Assembly (NCBI RefSeq): GCF_000805385.1
Contig: NZ_JTJW01000005.1
Location: 830,024-894,023, forward strand
Length of the DNA stretch: 64,000 nucleotides
Direction: 5' to 3'
From: Mycolicibacterium setense
GTDB lineage: Bacteria; Actinomycetota; Actinomycetes; Mycobacteriales; Mycobacteriaceae
Shown here: one piece after another, positions 27,931 to 37,513 of the stretch
Numbering within the stretch: position 1 is the stretch's first letter
Layout: each line of letters opens with the position of its first letter
Notes under the pieces: model-generated
Databases searched by the model: none
What the model was told of the DNA's origin: nothing
What the model saw: the letters and a program-made list of their open reading frames with translations, nothing else
Translations under genes and position numbers: made by a program

Positions 27931-28029
27931 CTACTTCTTGTTGCCGCCAGGCCGCGGCGGTGGCGGCGGCTTGGCCTTGGTGGTCGGCTCGAATTTGCCG
28001 CCCTTTTTCGGATCGAATGTTCCTGCCAT
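27931..28029 (-). CDS. 32-residue basic, proline-rich small protein
   Basis: A short reading frame beginning MAGTFDPKKGGKFEP and ending PPPPPRPGGNKK, with 9 Pro and 7 Lys, no Cys and no hydrophobic helix. It has an ATG with AGAGG 9 nt upstream and a terminator hairpin immediately after its TAG. It occupies a pocket otherwise empty of genes. No function can be assigned; being basic and Pro-rich it could be a peptide that binds nucleic acid or SH3-like domains, but that is speculation. Codon choice is GC-rich at third positions, as in neighbouring real genes. Confidence 0.65.
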   Translation of the reverse strand: MAGTFDPKKGGKFEPTTKAKPPPPPRPGGNKK

Positions 28030-28321
28030 GGTGATGCCTCTCGCTCGTTTCGATAGTTCCACCACTGCCCACCGTAACCAGATTCGCTGGGTCCGGCACG
28101 CGAACCGCGGTCAACCTTTCAAAACAGCGCGCGCCCCAGGCTTGTGTCAACGGCTTTCGCGGCAGTTCAGCGCGGGTGGGCAACCGATGAGCGCAACGTT
28201 GCCGGGCCTGTCAGGTTCTCGCGTGACGGGGGGAAAAGCAACACGCCGGTCTGGTTGCGACACGGTCACGGGACGATACCTATCAGTGCATCAGTGGCCA
28301 CATCGGCAACATTGATCACTA

Positions 28322-28346
28322 ACGTCACATCAGCCAACTGTGACGT
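28322..28346. promoter_or_regulatory. inverted repeat upstream of the DUF4185 gene
   Basis: ACGTCACA (28322-28329) and TGTGACGT (28339-28346) are perfect inverted arms around a 9-nt spacer, 34 nt before the ATG at 28380. The right arm is part of a TGACGTCA palindrome. This may be an operator or an RNA stem. The arm order is opposite to a CRP site. Confidence 0.4.
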
Positions 28347-28379
28347 CATGTCGACGTCCCTGTATTGGGAAGGTGTGAC

Positions 28380-29813
28380 ATGTCGCGACGTCCTCGACCT
28401 ACTTCGACGATGGCAGCGGCGGCCGCAATCGGACTCGTCGTCGCCGTCGGCGTGGCGCCGTCGGCATCGGCTGAACCCTGCGAAGGCGCTGCCGCGGCCG
28501 CGCAACCTCTCGCGCATCAGGCCTTTCAGATCCCCAAACCCTCGAGGCTGGCGCCCCTCAACCGCCCCATCGGGCACATGCCGGTGGGCGCGAATGACCG
28601 GGCGCCGCTGCCCAAACTCGGCCAGTTGCCGCTGGCCATCCTCAAGGCGCTGATCCCGAACACCGGGCAGGTCAGGCAAAAAGCGGCAGTGGTACCCGCA
28701 CCCAATCCCGGTGGTGCCCAACCTGTCCCGAATGTGGCACAGCCGGCTCCGGAGCCGGCAGCGGCCGCCCCGGCCCCCGCAGCGCAACCGGCGCCGGGGG
28801 CACCGCCGGGCACGTCGATCGTGGGATGGGTGACCGGCCCGGACAGCCCCAACCAGACCATCAAGCGCTTCGCCATCACCGGGACCGACCTCGGGATCAT
28901 GTGGGACAACGGAGACCCGGTGAACCGCCAGGTGCTGATGGCCTTCGGCGACACCAACGGATATTGCGGTATTCCCGGCAAGCAGTGGCGGTACAACGCG
29001 TTGTTCCGCAGCACGGACGGTGCGCTCTCGAACACGGTCGCCGTGCCCGACGGTGTGGTCAACAACAAGTATTCGGGTTCGCCGGTGTGGCGGCAGGGCA
29101 TCTCCAAGCAGATCGTCAACAGCATCGGCCGGGCGCCGGAGGAGACCGGGATCATCCCGACAGCGGGAATCGCGGTCGGTCGCAACCAGTATCTGAACTT
29201 CATGTCGATCCGGAACTGGGACAGTCCGGGGGCGTGGTCGACCAACTTCTCGGCGATCGCGATGTCGCCGGACAACGGCGAGAACTGGGGCGTCTACCCG
29301 GGCACCATCCGTCCGCCCGGCGGCGGCAACGAGAACTTCCAGATGGGCGCATTCCTCAAACCCGGCCCGGGTGATCCGTACATCTACACGTTCGGTACGC
29401 CGAACGGACGCGGCGGCTCGGCGTATCTGGCACGGGTGGCTCCGGGACTCATCCCGGACCTGACGAAATACGAATACTGGAATGCCGACAACAACGCCTG
29501 GGTGCCGGCCAATCCGGCCGCCGCGACCCCGGTGATCCCGGGTCCGGTGAGCGAGATGTCGGCGCAGTACAACACGTATCTCAAGCAGTATCTGGTGCTG
29601 TACGGCAACGGTGCCAACGATGTGGTGATGCGGACCGCGCCGGCGCCACAGGGGCCGTGGGGGCCCGAGCAGTTGATCGCGCCCTCGTCGCAGATCCCCG
29701 GCGGCATCTACGCGCCGTATCTGCATCCGTGGTCGACGGGCAAGGAGCTGTATTACAACCTGTCGTTGTGGTCGGCCTACAACGTCATGTTGATGAAGAC
29801 CGTGCTGCCCTGA
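28380..29813 (+). CDS. secreted DUF4185 protein, likely GH183-type D-arabinanase
   Basis: 477 residues from ATG 28380 (GGGAAGG 6 nt upstream). A signal peptide (about 1-31: RPRPTSTMAAAAAIGLVVAV, ending SASA) is followed by a Pro/Ala-rich linker (about 105-150) and a DUF4185 domain (about 155-477) with blocks VLMAFGDTNGYCG, KYSGSPVWRQG and SVFSAIAMSPD-like bladed repeats. DUF4185 proteins from mycobacteria have recently been assigned to glycoside hydrolase family 183, endo-D-arabinanases acting on arabinogalactan and lipoarabinomannan. I infer this activity by family only and cannot place the catalytic acids. Its 3' end overlaps the convergent TetR gene by 29 nt. Confidence 0.8.
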   Translation: MSRRPRPTSTMAAAAAIGLVVAVGVAPSASAEPCEGAAAAAQPLAHQAFQIPKPSRLAPLNRPIGHMPVGANDRAPLPKLGQLPLAILKALIPNTGQVRQKAAVVPAPNPGGAQPVPNVAQPAPEPAAAAPAPAAQPAPGAPPGTSIVGWVTGPDSPNQTIKRFAITGTDLGIMWDNGDPVNRQVLMAFGDTNGYCGIPGKQWRYNALFRSTDGALSNTVAVPDGVVNNKYSGSPVWRQGISKQIVNSIGRAPEETGIIPTAGIAVGRNQYLNFMSIRNWDSPGAWSTNFSAIAMSPDNGENWGVYPGTIRPPGGGNENFQMGAFLKPGPGDPYIYTFGTPNGRGGSAYLARVAPGLIPDLTKYEYWNADNNAWVPANPAAATPVIPGPVSEMSAQYNTYLKQYLVLYGNGANDVVMRTAPAPQGPWGPEQLIAPSSQIPGGIYAPYLHPWSTGKELYYNLSLWSAYNVMLMKTVLP

Positions 29814-30438
29814 CCCGACCGTTGACCTGTGCCAGCGGAGCCAGCATCGCGTCGAGGCCGTACTCGAACACCGCGTCGTAGTCGGTGGGTGACTGCAGGG
29901 CCGCGACGAGCGCCTGATCGGGCCAGTCGGCGGTCCACAGCGACGGGTCCTCCTCCTGGTGTTGAGGACCGCGCACAGCCGAGAACAGCATCACCGCAGA
30001 GGCCGTCACGTGTACCTGTACGGCTCGTAACACCAGTGCGGCGTGCGTGCCGGTGATCCCCGCCCCGGCGAGTTCGGCGGCCAGCTTCTGCTGGACCGGC
30101 AGGAACAACATCGGCGTGCGGTCCCGCTCATGGGCGATCGCCAGGAGGTGCTGGCGGCGGATCAGCAGACTGCGCTGGTTACGCGCAAGCGAGGCAATCC
30201 GGTCCACGGGGGTGTCGCCCTCCATCGGCAGGCCGGCCATCTCGGTCAGCAGGCGGTCGACCAAGCTGTCGAAGAGTGCGTCGCGGCCGCCGATGTGCCA
30301 GTAGATCGACGTGACGGCCACGCCGATGCGCTCGGCGAGCATCCGCATCGAGAACGCTTCCACCCCATCGGATTCGATGAGGTCGGCCGCCGCGTCGAGG
30401 ATGACGTCGGCGTTGACCGTCTTGGGTTTGGGCGTCAT
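29785..30438 (-). CDS. TetR family transcriptional regulator
   Basis: 217 residues with an N-terminal TetR DNA-binding domain: VNADVILDAAADLIESDGVEAFSMRMLAERIGVAVTSIYWHIGGRDALFDSLVDRL (about 8-63), then a ligand-binding helical domain rich in hydrophobics. Its ATG overlaps the stop of the Rieske oxygenase by 4 nt (ATGA), so the two are one transcript. The likely target is the TGTAAC-N3-GTTACA operator upstream of that operon and of the divergent amidohydrolase; autoregulated local control is the simplest reading. Confidence 0.9.
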   Translation of the reverse strand: MTPKPKTVNADVILDAAADLIESDGVEAFSMRMLAERIGVAVTSIYWHIGGRDALFDSLVDRLLTEMAGLPMEGDTPVDRIASLARNQRSLLIRRQHLLAIAHERDRTPMLFLPVQQKLAAELAGAGITGTHAALVLRAVQVHVTASAVMLFSAVRGPQHQEEDPSLWTADWPDQALVAALQSPTDYDAVFEYGLDAMLAPLAQVNGRVRAARSSST

Positions 30439-31772
30439 CCGCCGACTTCTGCTGCGGACATTCGCTCGGATTCGGGGAGATCGAGATAGCGCTCAAGGTT
30501 GCGGTGCATGTTGATGATTCTGCGCTCCTCGGCGGACAGGGTCAGGTGGGTGATCGCCGGCTGATGCAATCCACGCTGCAGTCCGGACAGCACGGCGAGG
30601 TCCTGGCTCATCACCACGCCCGGGTGGGCCTCGTCGGCAGCCAACCGAACGTCGGTCGGCCTGACGCGGGGGGCGTGCGGCGGCATGCGGGTCATCAGTG
30701 TCATCACGAGCTGTCCCCGGTCGGGATCGGGCCCGGGCAACGACGTCATCACGGTCAGATGGTCGGCGCTGGCCAGCAGGGTCAGGTTGGGGAAGATGTT
30801 GTACTGGTGCAGGCACATCACCTGGTCGGTGTCGGCCCAGCCGATGTCCACCCCGCGTCCGGCCGCGAATTCCTTGATCTGCGTGGCGATCACGTCGGCG
30901 ACGGTCTGGCCGGGAGACTGCCGGTCACGGGGGAACGGTGTGCCTTCGGCGACGCCCATCAGCGGACCTTGCGTGCACACGTAGGCGTCCCACACCTCTT
31001 CGTCGCTCAGCGCGTCGGCCAGTCGGGGGCTCGGAACTCCGTATAGGGATTCGGATTTGCCTGTGTGGCCCCAGATCGTCTGCGGTGCGTACACATCGTC
31101 CATGCACCGGTGCAGTTCGGGGTGCAGGGTCTGGACGTGATAGGTCTCGCTGTACCCGTCGGCGATGGTCTTCCAGTTGGCATCGACGTCGATGGTCATC
31201 GTTGCGTAGCAACGGAAGTCGCCTAGTCCACACCAGGCGATGTCGCCGGGGACGGCCTCCAGGTAGTCTGCCAGCGGCATGGCGGACATGTCGAGGTTGA
31301 CGAAGACCAGACGCTCCCAGGTGTCGACCCGCACCGGTGCCAGCGGGAATTCGGACATGTGCACGGATCCGAATCCTTTGCGGTTCGGGATCCGCTTGAG
31401 TGCTCCGGCCAGGTCCCAGGTCCAGCCGTGGTAACCGCATTTCAGTTCCCGCAGTGACGACCCGGCGCCGGTGCACAGGGCGTTGCCGCGATGGCGGCAG
31501 GCGTTCTGGAAGGCGCGCAACGCGCCGTCGTCGTCCCGGACGATCAGCACCGAGTATGGGCCGCAACGGTATTCGAAGTAGTCGCCCGCCTCGGCCACGT
31601 GGTCCACCGTGCACGCCGCCTGCCACACGCGTGGCCACATGCGTTCCACTTCCAGTCGGGCGAATGCCGGTGAGTAGTACCGATCGGCCGGCACCAGGGT
31701 GGGGCGCTGTGGTGGATCGCCGATCGCGTCGGTCCGTCTCGGGCTGTCGTTACGGGTGGAGCTCAGGGACAT
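30435..31772 (-). CDS. Rieske-type aromatic ring-hydroxylating oxygenase, alpha subunit
   Basis: 445 residues. The N-terminal Rieske [2Fe-2S] motif is Cys92-x-His94 and Cys112-x2-His115 (CRHRGN ... CGYHGW, spacing 17). The catalytic domain has the mononuclear iron region NWKTIADGYSETYHVQTLHPE, giving two His plus a later acidic ligand. Such oxygenases dihydroxylate or demethylate aromatic or sterol-like substrates with electrons from a separate reductase, none of which is encoded adjacent. ATG 31772 has GGGAGG 6 nt upstream. First gene of an operon with TetR; divergent from an amidohydrolase. Confidence 0.9.
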   Translation of the reverse strand: MSLSSTRNDSPRRTDAIGDPPQRPTLVPADRYYSPAFARLEVERMWPRVWQAACTVDHVAEAGDYFEYRCGPYSVLIVRDDDGALRAFQNACRHRGNALCTGAGSSLRELKCGYHGWTWDLAGALKRIPNRKGFGSVHMSEFPLAPVRVDTWERLVFVNLDMSAMPLADYLEAVPGDIAWCGLGDFRCYATMTIDVDANWKTIADGYSETYHVQTLHPELHRCMDDVYAPQTIWGHTGKSESLYGVPSPRLADALSDEEVWDAYVCTQGPLMGVAEGTPFPRDRQSPGQTVADVIATQIKEFAAGRGVDIGWADTDQVMCLHQYNIFPNLTLLASADHLTVMTSLPGPDPDRGQLVMTLMTRMPPHAPRVRPTDVRLAADEAHPGVVMSQDLAVLSGLQRGLHQPAITHLTLSAEERRIINMHRNLERYLDLPESERMSAAEVGG

Positions 31773-31817
31773 CAAATTCCTCCCGGTGCGAAGATCGAAA
31801 ACTCGGCACGGCGGTTC

Positions 31818-31832
31818 TGTAACGGTGTTACA
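31818..31832. promoter_or_regulatory. TetR-type operator between Rieske oxygenase and amidohydrolase
   Basis: TGTAACGGTGTTACA is a perfect TGTAAC-N3-GTTACA dyad, a common architecture for TetR-family operators in actinobacteria. It lies 46 nt from the oxygenase start and 42 nt from the amidohydrolase start, so it could control both directions. The TetR encoded at 29785-30438 is the obvious candidate ligand. Confidence 0.7.
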
Positions 31833-31873
31833 TTGCCACCGTAGCGGCCTGAACGCCTCAAGGGAGCAGAAAC

Positions 31874-33634
<1,761 letters not shown>

Positions 33635-33652
33635 CCGGCAGAATCTTTCGTC

Positions 33653-34666
33653 ATGGCGGATTTCCGTTACGATCCGCGTCACCGTCCGGCGCAACCTCAG
33701 GCGCCGGGCGCTGACGCGTTCACCGTTCACACTGCCGTTGTCGCCGAAGGCGTTTCGCTGGCGTTCGTCCGGGAAGGCATCGGCGGCGTGCCGCTGCTGC
33801 TGGTGCACGGCTATCCCGAGACCAAGCGGATCTGGTGGCGCAACATCGAGGCTCTGGCCGCAGCCGGTTTCGAGGTCATCGCCCCGGACCTGCGCGGTAT
33901 GGGCGACAGCGCGATTCCGTCCGGTGATCAGCACGACATCGTCACGTACTCGCGCGACCTGTACGCGTTGGTGCATGACCGGCTGGGGCACGAGTCCTGC
34001 CTGATCGCCGCGAGTGATGTCGGTGCGGTCGTGAGCACCGATCTGATCCACCGGTTTCCCGGATTCGTCACGCGGTTCTGTGTTTTCAACACGGTGCCGC
34101 CCATGGCCGTCGACTATTCGGGAATCGGTTCGCAGCACCCGGCGTCGGTGGGCGGTGCGGCCGATCCCACCGGCGATTACCGGTGGATGCAGGGCGCGTT
34201 CCCCGATGAACTCGCAGCGATGCTGCCTACACCCGAGGCGCGCAGGCAGTGGGTGGCGGCGATGTACACCAATCGGTTGTGGGGCTCGGCGTATGCGTTC
34301 ACGCAGTCCGACGTGGATTTCATGACCGAGCCGTTCACCGACGAGGCGCGACTACGTGCCGGCTGGGCGTCCTACCAACTCGCCTATGGTCGCGCCATGT
34401 CCGACATCCCACTGATGGATGCGGTCGAGGTACCCACGTTGGTGCTGTACGGTCCCGACGATCATGTGGTCGGTGAGGATTTCGTCCCACGCTGCGAGCG
34501 GGCGTTTCTCAATCGGATTGGGCCGCTCGTGGTTCCGGGCGCCGGTCACTTCCTGCAGTGGGAGCGTGCCGACATCTTCAACCGGCTGCTGCCCGCGGTG
34601 TTCGGTGACGTCATCGCGAATCATCGGTCGGCTGCGCCAGAATCGCCCCGCCCAGCCAGCGTCTGA
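33653..34666 (+). CDS. alpha/beta hydrolase, epoxide hydrolase / haloalkane dehalogenase type
   Basis: 337 residues. The oxyanion motif is HGYPE (52-56), and the nucleophile elbow reads AASDVGAV with Asp122 rather than Ser, which places it with epoxide hydrolases and dehalogenases. The catalytic His is His299 in GAGHFLQWE, and LVLYGPDDHVV supplies the acid region. It is 18 nt after the amidohydrolase and likely co-transcribed, suggesting opening of an epoxide or hydrolysis of a halo- or ester group in the same pathway. Its last 56 nt overlap the 3' end of a convergent TetR gene. Confidence 0.87.
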   Translation: MADFRYDPRHRPAQPQAPGADAFTVHTAVVAEGVSLAFVREGIGGVPLLLVHGYPETKRIWWRNIEALAAAGFEVIAPDLRGMGDSAIPSGDQHDIVTYSRDLYALVHDRLGHESCLIAASDVGAVVSTDLIHRFPGFVTRFCVFNTVPPMAVDYSGIGSQHPASVGGAADPTGDYRWMQGAFPDELAAMLPTPEARRQWVAAMYTNRLWGSAYAFTQSDVDFMTEPFTDEARLRAGWASYQLAYGRAMSDIPLMDAVEVPTLVLYGPDDHVVGEDFVPRCERAFLNRIGPLVVPGAGHFLQWERADIFNRLLPAVFGDVIANHRSAAPESPRPASV

Positions 34667-35228
34667 CGAAGCGCCGCAATTCCTCGGGGCTGCGGGAGGG
34701 CTCGTTCGGAGCGACGAAGAACGAGAGCATCGTGCGCAACGTGAACTCGACCAGGTCTCGCAGGGATGATTCGTCGTACCCGTACTTCTCCCAGTCGACG
34801 TCGAATCGCGTGATCATCCGCATACCGAAAGCTTGGCCTTCATCGGAGGCGACGTTGACCGAACTGGCTGCGGCCTGCGGCCCGGACAGCATGATGCGCA
34901 GGTGCGGTGTGCGGGCGACTTCCTCCAGGGTGAACATGACGCCTTCGGTCATCGCCTCGGCGGGATCGGTGATGCCACGCACACTCTCGGCGAGCCGATC
35001 GAGAAATCCGTCGACCGTGGCGATGGCCGCCGCATGCATCAGGGATTCGGCGGTGGGGAAGTAGCGGTAGACGGTCTGGCGGATGACGCCGAGCGATGCC
35101 GCGACGTCGGCGATGCTGATGCTGGTGCCGGTATCGGCGATCAGCTGCACCGCGGCGGCCACGATGCGCTCGGAGGCTTCCTCGTCGCTGCTGGGCGGCC
35201 GCCCGTCCCACCCGCGCCTACGCGCCAT
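34611..35228 (-). CDS. TetR family transcriptional regulator
   Basis: 205 residues; the DNA-binding domain spans about 17-65 (SERIVAAAVQLIADTGTSISIADVAASLGVIRQTVYRYFPTAESLMHAA), followed by a C-terminal ligand domain. ATG 35228 gives a typical short basic start (MARRRGWDGRP). Divergent from the metal-dependent hydrolase with a 32-bp dyad between them that covers both promoters, so it probably represses that gene and itself. The 3' overlap with the hydrolase could also couple expression through antisense effects. Confidence 0.9.
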   Translation of the reverse strand: MARRRGWDGRPPSSDEEASERIVAAAVQLIADTGTSISIADVAASLGVIRQTVYRYFPTAESLMHAAAIATVDGFLDRLAESVRGITDPAEAMTEGVMFTLEEVARTPHLRIMLSGPQAAASSVNVASDEGQAFGMRMITRFDVDWEKYGYDESSLRDLVEFTLRTMLSFFVAPNEPSRSPEELRRFVRRWLGGAILAQPTDDSR

Positions 35229-35303
35229 GGTCCGGACTCCTGGCCACCGACATTCATGCAGGATATCGCCACCCGCCGTTGACGGGCCGCATCCGCGTGT
35301 AGT

Positions 35304-35335
35304 AATCATACAACTAAGACGTACTTTGTATGATT
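35304..35335. promoter_or_regulatory. dyad operator with mirror-image promoters
   Basis: AATCATACAA (35304-35313) and TTGTATGATT (35326-35335) are perfect 10-bp inverted arms separated by 12 nt. Each arm contains TATGAT on the outward-reading strand (35329-35334 on +, 35305-35310 on -), a near-consensus -10 for the metal-hydrolase and TetR genes respectively. A repressor bound here would block both. Confidence 0.7.
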
Positions 35336-35360
35336 GCTCGGACAAGCGAGGTGGCAGGCG

Positions 35361-36311
35361 ATGACGGATCTGATCGTGCGCAAGATGAGGTTCGCGTTCG
35401 CGGACCACCGCGTCCCGTTCCTGTGGAACGAGGCCAACCCGGCGTTCTCGTCGATGGCCAACGCGGTGTCGTTCCTGGCCATCGCATTCGAGAAGATGAT
35501 CGGCCACATGATCACCGAGGCCATGCCCTACATCACCGATCCGGCGGTGGCCGAGGAGGCCCAGGCCTTCGTCCGGCAGGAAGGCCAGCACGCGATGGCC
35601 CACCGTCAGCACGCCAAGGGACTGATCAAGACGTACCCGGGCCTCAAGGAGACCCTCGACGAGGTGGTCAAGGCGTTCGACGACCTGACGGCCGAGACGC
35701 CGCTGAAGTACCGGTTGGCCTACACCGCCGATCTGGAGGCGACGTTCACGCCGGTGTTCAAGCTGATGCTCGACCATGACGACACGCTGTTCGCACCGGG
35801 GGACGACCGGGTGGCGTCACTGTTCCTGTGGCACTTCGTCGAAGAGGTCGAGCACCGCAGCTCGGCCCTGATCATCTACGACGCGGTGGCCGACGATCCG
35901 TGGTACCGCATGCGCGTCGCGCCGTCGATCTTCAAACACGTCTGGGCCGTGCTCAAGGTGGCCTGCGAAGGCTTCAACAAGCATGTTCCGCTGGAGGAAC
36001 GCCAGATCGACGCGATGTCGATGTTCGGCATGCAGGCGCGCAAAAAGGCTCTGCTGCAAAAGCTTCCGTTCACCAAGACCCCGTACGACGGGCCGGTGGC
36101 GAACGCCTTCGCCCACCTGCCGGTGCGCGAGATGCTGACCGCCCTCTCCGGTGTGGTGCGCAGCCAGGTCCCGGGCCACAATCCTGCCCATGAGAAGCTG
36201 CCGGCACTGGCCGACGAGTGGTTCCAGCGTTACGAGGACGGCTACGAAGTCACCCAGTGGTACACCGCCGACAAGGCCCCGGCCCAGAGGGCGGATACCG
36301 CCGATGTCTGA
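35361..36311 (+). CDS. predicted metal-dependent hydrolase (PF10118 family)
   Basis: 316 residues. The metal-site candidates are EGQHAMAHRQH (about 76-86) and HFVEEVEHRSSALIIYD (about 155-171), a helical His/Glu arrangement typical of this family, whose biochemical activity is largely unknown. ATG 35361 has GAGG upstream; the earlier TTG at 35334 sits inside the operator and is unlikely. Regulated with the divergent TetR. Overlaps the following membrane-protein gene by 8 nt, so the two products probably work together. Confidence 0.82.
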   Translation: MTDLIVRKMRFAFADHRVPFLWNEANPAFSSMANAVSFLAIAFEKMIGHMITEAMPYITDPAVAEEAQAFVRQEGQHAMAHRQHAKGLIKTYPGLKETLDEVVKAFDDLTAETPLKYRLAYTADLEATFTPVFKLMLDHDDTLFAPGDDRVASLFLWHFVEEVEHRSSALIIYDAVADDPWYRMRVAPSIFKHVWAVLKVACEGFNKHVPLEERQIDAMSMFGMQARKKALLQKLPFTKTPYDGPVANAFAHLPVREMLTALSGVVRSQVPGHNPAHEKLPALADEWFQRYEDGYEVTQWYTADKAPAQRADTADV

Positions 36312-37470
36312 TCTGTGTACCCCGACCTTCTCGGGTTTGGCTCAGCGCCTGGGCTTTTCGTGCGACACCGCCGGCGGGTTGGTCGAGTTCCGTAACCCGT
36401 TCGGGCTGGAGAACTGGACGTTGCCGGTGCTCGAGATCACCGTGATCGTCGGTGCGGTGCTGGCCCTGGTGTACGCGATCGTGCGGCTGCGGCGGCACAA
36501 CGATCCGACCAACCTGGTGCTGTGGTTCGGCGCCATCGCCTATCTGCTGATCATCGAGCCGCCGTTGTATTTCCCCGGCGCGTTCGGGATCAGCGAACAC
36601 GTCGACACGATGTTCGCGCACAACGTGTTCACCGTGGACTTCCTGTGGGGCAGGCTCCCGCTGTACATCGTGGCGATCTACCCGATGATGGCCACCGTGG
36701 CCTACGAGATCGTCCGGATCCTCGGGGTGTTCCGCCGGCGCGGTGTCCTGGTCGGAGCGATCTGCGTCGGCTTCGTCCATCACGCGTTCTACGAGATCTT
36801 CGACCACCTCGGGCCGCAGCTGCGGTGGTGGGAGTGGACGCTCGATCATCCGATGAACCAGCCGTTCTTCGATTCGGTGCCGCTGCCCAGCGTGGTGGTG
36901 TTCGCCGCGCTGTGGCCGATGTCGCTGGCCTTCTGTGTGCAGCTCTTCGTCGGGCGCCATGTCCAGGACGGCAAGACCTTCAGCGGGTTGCAGCTGGTGG
37001 GCCGCACCATCGTCGTCGGTGTGTTGGCGTCCATCGGAACCGCGATCCTGCCCCTGCCCGCCACGCTGGCCGCGACGATCTCGGGCAGCACAACCGTCGG
37101 AGGCGTCGTCTACGCCGCCGAACTCGTCGTGCTCACCGTTGTGGCTATCCCGGTGCTCGTGGGTCAATGGTCGACCCTGCGCAAGGATCGCGACCCGACG
37201 ACCGTGCGCTACACGAACCCGCTCATCCTGCGCTACGCGACGGTCTACCTGGCGGTCATGACCGTCCTGTGGCTGACGGCACTGCCGGCCTACTTCGGGG
37301 CGGTCGACGGGGTCACCATGGACGGCGATCCCACCGGCAGCCTGGTCTACACCGTGATCTGCCTGGTGATCGCGGGACTGTCGATCGCCGCGGCGGCCAC
37401 CGTAAATCCCGCCGGCCTGCAACAACAGCCCGAATCGGTGCCTTCGGGTGCCGCGGGCGACCAGGAATGA
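36304..37470 (+). CDS. multi-pass membrane protein of unknown function
   Basis: 388 residues with about nine to ten hydrophobic segments (first ITVIVGAVLALVYAIV, about 40-55) and conserved-looking polar motifs inside the membrane region: NDPTNLVLWFGAIAYLLIIEPPLYFPG, then AHNVFTVDFLWGRLPLYIVAIYP, then GFVHHAFYEIFDHLGPQLRWWEW. The His and Glu residues within helices suggest metal or cofactor contact. ATG 36304 overlaps the metal-hydrolase gene by 8 nt. No known function; it could be a carotenoid- or lipid-modifying partner of the hydrolase, which is speculation. Confidence 0.75.
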   Translation: MSDLCTPTFSGLAQRLGFSCDTAGGLVEFRNPFGLENWTLPVLEITVIVGAVLALVYAIVRLRRHNDPTNLVLWFGAIAYLLIIEPPLYFPGAFGISEHVDTMFAHNVFTVDFLWGRLPLYIVAIYPMMATVAYEIVRILGVFRRRGVLVGAICVGFVHHAFYEIFDHLGPQLRWWEWTLDHPMNQPFFDSVPLPSVVVFAALWPMSLAFCVQLFVGRHVQDGKTFSGLQLVGRTIVVGVLASIGTAILPLPATLAATISGSTTVGGVVYAAELVVLTVVAIPVLVGQWSTLRKDRDPTTVRYTNPLILRYATVYLAVMTVLWLTALPAYFGAVDGVTMDGDPTGSLVYTVICLVIAGLSIAAAATVNPAGLQQQPESVPSGAAGDQE

Positions 37471-37513
37471 GGAGAGAATCCACAGGCGCGGCACACAGCT
37501 GAGCGCCGGGGTG

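Noticed and set aside
28341..28348. TGACGTCA as a cAMP-response or CRP-like site.
   Set aside because: CRP sites read TGTGA-N6-TCACA; here the arms are in the opposite order, so I list only a generic inverted repeat.
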